Source of the DNA: Spirochaetia bacterium
Lineage (GTDB): Bacteria; Spirochaetota; Spirochaetia; Treponematales; Breznakiellaceae
Assembly: GCA_026002045.1 (NCBI GenBank)
Contig: BOAV01000047.1
Location: forward strand, 1-17,418
Length of the DNA: 17,418 nucleotides
Direction: 5' to 3'
Below, piece by piece: positions 13,004 through 17,418 of this stretch (the first letter of the stretch is position 1; each line of letters begins with the position of its first letter). Under the pieces are notes generated by a model. That model was given only the letters and a program-made list of their open reading frames with translations. It had not been told where the DNA came from and did not search any database. The position numbers and the translations under genes are program-made.

Positions 13004-14035
13004 TCAGGGCTGGGGGACGAAGGCCAGGAGCCGGGAAATCACCGTATCCGCGTCCAAGCCGTCCGCCTCGGCTTCGTAGGAAAGGACGATCCGGTGCCGC
13101 AGAACGGGATAGGCGGCGGCCTTGACATCATCGGGGGTGACGAAGGAGCGGCCATCGAAAAGGGCCATGATCCGGGCAATGCGGTGCAGGGCGATGGTCC
13201 CCCGTGGGGAAGCCCCAAAGGAAATGTACCGGTAAATTCCTTCGGCTCCGGCGGCGCCGGTGGTATGGATGGCGGCGGGCGGCCGGGTTGCGGTTACCGC
13301 CGAAACAATATAACGCTCAATCCCCTCGTCCACCCGGACCGCCTCCGCCGCAGCGCGGAAAAAACCAAGGGCTTCCCGGCCAAGCACAGGCCGCAGGGGG
13401 ACGGCGCCGGCGGCATGGATGGCGGCATTTTTATCCTGCCCGGCGGCGGCAATTGGAGCGGCCTGTTTCAAAATGCGGATTTCCTCATCGGGAGACGGAT
13501 AGGTCACCAGCAGTTTGAGGAGGAACCGGTCCAGTTCGGCCTCGGGCAAGGCATAGGTCCCCTCGTGTTCAATGGGGTTCTGGGTTGCAAGCACAAAAAA
13601 AGGTTCCGGCAGGACGTAGCTGTTTTCCCCGATGGTCACCTGGGCTTCCTGCATGGCCTCAAGGAGTGCGGACTGGACCTTGGCGGGGGCCCGGTTGATC
13701 TCGTCTGCGAGGATCACGTTGGCAAAAACCGGCCCCTTCCGCACCGAAAAAGTCCCGGAGCCCTGCTCCCAAATCAGGGTGCCGGTGAGGTCTGCGGGGA
13801 GCAGGTCCGGGGTAAACTGTATCCGCTTGAAAAGCAGCCCCGTAATATCCGCCAGGCTCTTCACCGCCATGGTCTTGGCCAGCCCCGGCACCCCTTCCAG
13901 GAGGATGTGCCCCCCGGCAATCAGCGCCGCAAGGAGGCCGTCTATCATCGCCTGTTGCCCCACAATACGTTTTGCAAGCTCGGTTCGGCAGAGGTTTAGC
14001 AAATCCGCCGCTTGTGCGGAATCCCTTTCATTCAT
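13004..14035 (-). CDS. moxR: MoxR-family AAA+ ATPase
   Basis: A 343-residue MoxR ATPase from the ATG at 14035. Walker A is GVPGLAKT (48-55), Walker B VILADE (107-112) followed by INRAPAKVQSALLEAM, sensor 1 ATQNP (150-154), then LPEAELDRF (163-171) and SPRG (276-279) as sensor 2. MoxR proteins act as chaperone-like ATPases that work with VWA-domain partners, here the DUF58, BatA and BatB products encoded downstream. The frame extends 12 codons further upstream to a TTG at 14071, but that stretch is occupied by a good promoter, and family alignments start near MNERDSAQA, so the later ATG is chosen. There is no SD; the -10 ends 6 nt before the ATG, so a leaderless mRNA is likely. First gene of the eight-gene operon. 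Confidence 0.93.
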   Translation of the reverse strand: MNERDSAQAADLLNLCRTELAKRIVGQQAMIDGLLAALIAGGHILLEGVPGLAKTMAVKSLADITGLLFKRIQFTPDLLPADLTGTLIWEQGSGTFSVRKGPVFANVILADEINRAPAKVQSALLEAMQEAQVTIGENSYVLPEPFFVLATQNPIEHEGTYALPEAELDRFLLKLLVTYPSPDEEIRILKQAAPIAAAGQDKNAAIHAAGAVPLRPVLGREALGFFRAAAEAVRVDEGIERYIVSAVTATRPPAAIHTTGAAGAEGIYRYISFGASPRGTIALHRIARIMALFDGRSFVTPDDVKAAAYPVLRHRIVLSYEAEADGLDADTVISRLLAFVPQP

Positions 14036-14041
14036 AATATT

Positions 14042-14071
14042 ATTGTAGAATTTAAACTTGACAAGCATCAA
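14042..14071 (-). promoter_or_regulatory. Promoter of the moxR/bat operon (leaderless candidate)
   Basis: On the minus strand TTGATG (14071-14066, 4 of 6) and TACAAT (14047-14042, 5 of 6) are 18 bp apart. AATATT and then the moxR ATG follow. It shares 14 bp (14058-14071) with the divergent promoter of the solute-binding lipoprotein gene. Confidence 0.55.
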
Positions 14072-14087
14072 CCGGTAACAATAGTAT
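14058..14087 (+). promoter_or_regulatory. Promoter of the solute-binding lipoprotein gene (leaderless candidate)
   Basis: TTGACA (14058-14063, perfect) and TAGTAT (14082-14087, 4 of 6) are 18 bp apart. Only GCGCT separates the -10 from the ATG at 14093. The expected start site falls on the start codon. Confidence 0.5.
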
Positions 14088-14092
14088 GCGCT

Positions 14093-15343
14093 ATGGGAAA
14101 ATTGTGTACTATCCTGGCTGCGGCCCTTGTTCTTCTTTCCTGTTCTGCTCGGGGCGAAACGGCGGTTCTCTGGACCGACCGGCCTGAATTCGCGGTTTAT
14201 GCGGAATATTTCAACTCAAGCCAGGATCTTCACAAGGTTGAAGTCCGGTATTTCAAATCCCTGGCGGCGGAACTCACCGAAACCAATGAATATCCCGACA
14301 TCGTAAGCGGCAGTTGGCTTAAAAGCGTTTCCACCAGGGCCTTTTTCAACCCCCTGGATAAATTTCTCACCCAAAGGGTGGTTTCCCAGGATGATTTTTA
14401 CCCCCGGCTCCTGGCGCTGGGCAGAATCGACAACAAACAGTACCTCCTCCCGGTGGCCTTCAACATTCCCGCCCTGGTACTCGCCCGGGAAAAGGGCAGC
14501 ATCCTTTCAAACCCCTTCACTATCGGCTTTGAGGAAATAAAAAAACTGGGAAAAGACCATAACGTTGAAACCGGCGCCGGCGATACCCCCGGCGCCTATT
14601 CCCGGATGGGCTTCTCTCCGGCCTGGGATGATGAATTTCTTTTTATTGTTGCCAGTCTCTTTAACACAAATTTCCGGGAGGCAAGCCCCGTGGCCTGGGA
14701 TACCGAGGCCCTTGAACAGGCTGTCGGTTACATCCAGTCCTGGATAACCGAGGCCAATACGGGAATCCGGCAGGTGGAAGATTTTTCCTTCAAGTACTTC
14801 TTCGACCCCCCGGCGCAACTGGCCACTACCGGGAGAATTCTCTTTGCCTATATGGACAGCTCCCAACTATTCACTTTGGCAGAGGAACGACGGTCCGCCC
14901 TGGATTTCCGGTGGATTGCGGAAAAAGACACTATCCCCTTGAACGAGGACACGGTTTTTTACGGTATCTGCAAGAAAGGCAGGGCAAAAAAGGCCGCCAC
15001 TGCCTTTACCCAATGGTTTTTCCGGCAGGAAAATCAGCGGCTGCTGCTGGAATCGGGCAAAAACAAAGGGATGAACGAGACTTCTTTCGGCATCGCCGGG
15101 GGCTTTTCGGCAATCCAGGGCGTCACGGAGCAGGTGTTCCCCCGGTTTTATCCCAGCCTTCTGGGCCACATGCCCCAGGAAGAATTCCTTTCCCCCCCAA
15201 ACGTGCTCCCCCGGAACTGGACCGCCCTCAAGGATCAGGTAATCCTCCCCTATCTGCATGAACGAATCCGCAGTAACGAAAAAAACGCAATCATTCCCCT
15301 GGAACGGCGCATTTCCGACTGGTCCCGGCTCAACAGGGAGTAA
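14093..15343 (+). CDS. Extracellular solute-binding lipoprotein (ABC sugar-type)
   Basis: A 416-residue lipoprotein: MGKLCTILAAALVLLSCSAR gives a signal peptide with lipobox LLSC and Cys17 as the lipid site. The mature part looks like solute-binding protein family 1: an opening strand TAVLWTDRPEFAVYAEYF, YPDIVSGSW (67-75), NPLDKFL (86-92), then YLLPVAFNIPALVLAREKG (117-135), and late FTQWFFRQENQ (305-315). Such proteins deliver sugars or oligosaccharides to ABC permeases, but no permease or ATPase gene is adjacent, so the substrate and partner are unknown. The frame is open 27 codons further up, but those codons overlap moxR and lack a signal peptide. No SD; leaderless start likely. It is divergent from moxR. 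Confidence 0.85.
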   Translation: MGKLCTILAAALVLLSCSARGETAVLWTDRPEFAVYAEYFNSSQDLHKVEVRYFKSLAAELTETNEYPDIVSGSWLKSVSTRAFFNPLDKFLTQRVVSQDDFYPRLLALGRIDNKQYLLPVAFNIPALVLAREKGSILSNPFTIGFEEIKKLGKDHNVETGAGDTPGAYSRMGFSPAWDDEFLFIVASLFNTNFREASPVAWDTEALEQAVGYIQSWITEANTGIRQVEDFSFKYFFDPPAQLATTGRILFAYMDSSQLFTLAEERRSALDFRWIAEKDTIPLNEDTVFYGICKKGRAKKAATAFTQWFFRQENQRLLLESGKNKGMNETSFGIAGGFSAIQGVTEQVFPRFYPSLLGHMPQEEFLSPPNVLPRNWTALKDQVILPYLHERIRSNEKNAIIPLERRISDWSRLNRE

Positions 15344-15364
15344 TAAATCTTTTCTTAAACTCCG

Positions 15365-15377
15365 ATATTTAAAATAT
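15365..15377. repeat. ATATTT/AAATAT dyad before the small gene
   Basis: ATATTT (15365-15370) and AAATAT (15372-15377) are perfect inverted repeats around one base, directly upstream of the SD AGGAG (15378-15382). The A+T-rich run includes TAAAAT (15370-15375), which might serve as a weak -10 element. There is no clear terminator for the preceding gene. Confidence 0.3.
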
Positions 15378-15389
15378 AGGAGTAATGAA

Positions 15390-15791
15390 ATGAATTACGG
15401 GGCCATGCCTGCAAACATTCAACCCAGCATCGGATACGCCATCAGTGCATCCACAGGGAGCTTCGGCAGAATGTCCTTTCCGGTGTCCCCCGCCAGCCTG
15501 CCCTACTCCCACTTCAAGCATGTTTCCGGCGTCCCCGCCCCCGAAGGCACCCAGGGGGTGACCATCAGCAAACTTAAAATCCTCGATGTCCTTATCGAAC
15601 AGCTCAGTCAGATGAAGAAGCGGAGCGACATCTCCCCCGCAGAAGCGGGAAATGTCTCCGCAGACCGGATCAACGCCCTCATCGACCAGTACGAGCAGCA
15701 GATCAAGCAGGCCGGCGCCGCAAACGCCGCCATGCCCTACAACCCTGCCCCCCAGGCTGTTAGGGGCGCATTGCTCAATCTGGTAGCGTAA
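15390..15791 (+). CDS. Hypothetical protein with predicted helical C-terminal half
   Basis: The 133-residue product starts MNYGAMPANIQPSIGYAISA and is not recognised. Residues about 1-57 are rich in Gly, Ser and Pro and look unstructured. Residues about 58-112 (from VTISKLKILDVLIEQLSQMK to IDQYEQQIKQAG) form an amphipathic, probably coiled-coil stretch. The Ala/Pro-rich tail ends GALLNLVA. No signal peptide or membrane segment is present. The frame is open upstream inside the lipoprotein gene, but this ATG has a proper SD (AGGAG, 15378-15382, 7-nt spacing). It starts 46 nt after the lipoprotein stop and may be co-transcribed with it. Confidence 0.75.
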   Translation: MNYGAMPANIQPSIGYAISASTGSFGRMSFPVSPASLPYSHFKHVSGVPAPEGTQGVTISKLKILDVLIEQLSQMKKRSDISPAEAGNVSADRINALIDQYEQQIKQAGAANAAMPYNPAPQAVRGALLNLVA

Positions 15792-15794
15792 ACC

Positions 15795-15810
15795 GCAGGA
15801 GCGCGCCTGC
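15795..15810 (+). terminator. Weak hairpin after the small gene
   Basis: GCAGG (15795-15799) pairs with CCTGC (15806-15810) across AGCGCG, four bases after the stop codon. There is no T-run directly after it; the next Ts are at 15830-15834. Low-strength terminator at best. Confidence 0.3.
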
Positions 15811-15812
15811 CC

Positions 15813-15846
15813 TTGTCATAAACCCGCCCTTTTTGTACTATATAAT
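15813..15846 (+). promoter_or_regulatory. Promoter region of pckG
   Basis: TTGTCA (15813-15818, 5 of 6) is 17 bp from TACTAT (15836-15841, 4 of 6). The overlapping perfect TATAAT (15841-15846) is an alternative -10 but would then be 22 bp from that -35. Either gives a leader of about 55-62 nt. Confidence 0.5.
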
Positions 15847-15875
15847 TAGAAATTTATAGATTTATCTATCTAATT
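15844..15875. promoter_or_regulatory. A+T-rich nested dyad in the pckG leader
   Basis: AATTAGA (15844-15850) is the inverted match of TCTAATT (15869-15875). Inside lies ATAGAT-TT-ATCTAT (15856-15869). The dyad overlaps the -10 and the expected transcription start, a position suited to a repressor site; as RNA it would fold only weakly. Confidence 0.4.
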
Positions 15876-15909
15876 TTATTATTCCAAATTTTTTATGGAG
15901 GAGTTCTTA

Positions 15910-17418
15910 ATGAAAGTAGAACAATTGAAACACGCCGGTTTGAAAAAGTGGGTTGAGGATGCGGTCGCCCTTATGAAGCCGGATGCGGTGGAAGTCTGTG
16001 AAGGCGGTCAGGCGGAATACGACCGCATGATCGACATTACGGTAAAGGCGGGGCTCGCCACCAAACTGGCAAAGAAGCCCAATTCCTACCTTTTCCGCTC
16101 CGACCCCTCGGACGTGGCCCGGGTTGAAAACCGTACTTATATTGCCAGCAAGAGCGAGGCCGATGCGGGCCCCACCAACAACTGGATTGACCCCGCAAAG
16201 CTCAAGGAGACCATGACCGGCCTCTACAAGGGCAGCATGAAGGGACGTACCATGTATGTTATCCCCTTCTCTATGGGCCCGGTTGGTTCGGACATTGCCA
16301 AGATCGGCATTGAGATCACCGATTCCCCCTATGTGGTTGCCAATATGCACATCATGACCCGGGTGGGGACCAGGGTCCTCGACGTTCTCGGCAGCTCAGG
16401 CTTCTACGTTCCCTGTTACCACTCCGTCGGGAAGCCCCTGGCCGCAGGCGAGCAGGACAAGGGCAAATGGCCCTGCGCCCCCATGGACGACAAATACATC
16501 TCCCACTTCCCCGAAACCCGTGAAATCTGGTCCTACGGTTCGGGCTACGGCGGAAACGCCCTGCTCGGAAAGAAGTGCCTGGCGCTCCGTATCGCCTCCG
16601 TGCTTGCACGGGACGAAGGCTGGCTCGCCGAGCACATGCTCATCCTCAAGCTCACCAATCCCAAGGGCGAAGTAAAGTACGTTACCGGCGCCTTCCCCTC
16701 CGCCTGCGGCAAGACCAACCTGGCCATGCTCATCCCCACCCTCCCCGGCTGGAAAGTCGAAACCGTGGGGGATGACATTGCCTGGATGAAGTTCGGCGCC
16801 GACGGCCGCCTCTACGCCATCAACCCCGAAGCGGGCTTCTTCGGCGTGGCTCCCGGCACCAACAACGATTCCAACTTTAACGCCATGGAAGCGGCCGCCA
16901 AGAATACGATTTTCACCAACTGCGGTTATACCGAAGACGGCGACATCTGGTGGGAACAAATCGGCCACGGCGCCCCCGGCAAAACCATCATCGACTGGAA
17001 AGGCCAGACCAAACCCGCACCCCAGAACGACAAGGCCGTAAAGGGTGAGGAAATTGCCCACCCCAACGCCCGGTTTACCGCCCCGGCAAAGCAGTGTCCC
17101 TGTATCGCCCCGGAATGGGAAGACCCGAAAGGCGTGCCGATTTCCGCCTTCCTCTTCGGCGGCCGCCGTCCCTCGACCATCCCCCTGGTGAACCAGGCCA
17201 AGAGCTGGACCCACGGCGTGTTCATGGGCTCCATTACCGGTTCCGAAGTGACCGCCGCGGTCATCTCCGACCAGGTGGGCCAGGTCCGGCGGGACCCCTT
17301 CGCCATGCTGCCCTTCTGCGGCTACCACATGGGCGACTACTTCAAGCATTGGCTCAGCCTTGGCAAGAAAGCGGAAGCCGCCGGTAAGGCCGACAAGCTC
17401 CCCAAGATATTCTTCGTC
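15910..17418 (+). CDS. pckG: Phosphoenolpyruvate carboxykinase (GTP), 3' end outside window
   Basis: The first 503 codons of a GTP-type PEP carboxykinase (full length about 600). The enzyme interconverts oxaloacetate plus GTP with PEP, CO2 and GDP; in fermenters it often runs toward oxaloacetate. Marks of the GTP class are RSDPSDVARVENRT (63-76), NALLGKKCLALRIAS (216-230, with the Mn-binding lysine), His242, the P-loop AFPSACGKTNLAM (261-273, reactive Cys266 and Lys268), GDDIAWM (288-294) and FGGRRPS (416-422, substrate-binding arginines). All expected active-site motifs in the covered part are intact. The ATG has a very strong SD (GGAGGAG, 15897-15903, 6-nt spacing), in keeping with high expression. 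It has its own promoter and an unusual A+T-rich leader. Confidence 0.96.
   Translation, partial: MKVEQLKHAGLKKWVEDAVALMKPDAVEVCEGGQAEYDRMIDITVKAGLATKLAKKPNSYLFRSDPSDVARVENRTYIASKSEADAGPTNNWIDPAKLKETMTGLYKGSMKGRTMYVIPFSMGPVGSDIAKIGIEITDSPYVVANMHIMTRVGTRVLDVLGSSGFYVPCYHSVGKPLAAGEQDKGKWPCAPMDDKYISHFPETREIWSYGSGYGGNALLGKKCLALRIASVLARDEGWLAEHMLILKLTNPKGEVKYVTGAFPSACGKTNLAMLIPTLPGWKVETVGDDIAWMKFGADGRLYAINPEAGFFGVAPGTNNDSNFNAMEAAAKNTIFTNCGYTEDGDIWWEQIGHGAPGKTIIDWKGQTKPAPQNDKAVKGEEIAHPNARFTAPAKQCPCIAPEWEDPKGVPISAFLFGGRRPSTIPLVNQAKSWTHGVFMGSITGSEVTAAVISDQVGQVRRDPFAMLPFCGYHMGDYFKHWLSLGKKAEAAGKADKLPKIFFV

Noticed and set aside
12944..13999. 351-codon plus-strand frame opposite moxR
   Set aside because: It overlaps moxR completely, is rich in Gly and lacks any domain, while the minus strand has intact Walker motifs.
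14012..14092. Upstream start for the solute-binding lipoprotein gene
   Set aside because: The added 27 residues overlap moxR, hide the signal peptide and cover the candidate promoter.
16396..17349. 317-codon minus-strand frame opposite pckG
   Set aside because: Shadow of the PEP carboxykinase, whose motifs are all on the plus strand.

Overview
The window looks like chromosomal DNA of a spirochaete, most likely a Treponema-type bacterium of the higher-GC environmental or termite-gut kind. This is inference from gene content: an acetate kinase with a long C-terminal tail, a GTP-type PEP carboxykinase, a complete MoxR/Bat operon as known in Borrelia and Leptospira, and lipoproteins with loose lipoboxes. 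No rRNA or tRNA gene was recognised, so the species is not determined.

Layout. 1-2633 (+): acetate kinase and a PfkB-family sugar or nucleoside kinase, probably co-transcribed from an extended -10 promoter. 2648-3232 (-): a DJ-1/PfpI protein, convergent with the kinase. 3460-3816 (+): a DksA/TraR-type C4 zinc-finger regulator. 3820-3922: an imperfect inverted repeat whose right arm also encodes the last residues of a PHP-family histidinol-phosphatase (3872-4789, -). 4856-6577: infA followed by an accessory-looking patch with a Doc/Fic toxin and small partner gene, a DUF1902 antitoxin-like gene between two related short repeats, hairpins, and an A+T-rich small protein of unknown function. 6578-14035 (-): an eight-gene operon reading moxR, DUF58 gene, a membrane-anchored accessory gene, batA, batB, batC-like TPR lipoprotein, batD-like gene, and an Smr-domain gene. 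Four successive junctions are ATGA overlaps. 14093-15343 (+): an orphan solute-binding lipoprotein, divergent from moxR. 15390-15791 (+): a small unknown protein. 15910-end (+): GTP-dependent PEP carboxykinase, cut by the window edge.

How the genes may work together. AckA and PEPCK belong to fermentative central carbon metabolism. The Bat operon encodes a MoxR AAA+ ATPase together with three von Willebrand A proteins (DUF58, BatA, BatB) and periplasm-facing partners (the accessory protein, BatC-like, BatD-like), presumably acting as one envelope complex.

The most unusual pattern is at gene starts. Four genes (the PHP gene, the DUF1902 gene, moxR and the solute-binding lipoprotein gene) have a plausible -10 hexamer ending only 5-7 nt before the start codon and no Shine-Dalgarno sequence, suggesting leaderless mRNAs. 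Other genes here (ackA, dksA-like, pckG) have normal leaders with strong ribosome binding sites. No wholly new multi-gene system was identified with confidence; the best candidates for new biology are the leaderless class, the uncharacterised Doc partner, and the Bat operon variant with an SH3-like BatD tail and a terminal Smr gene.
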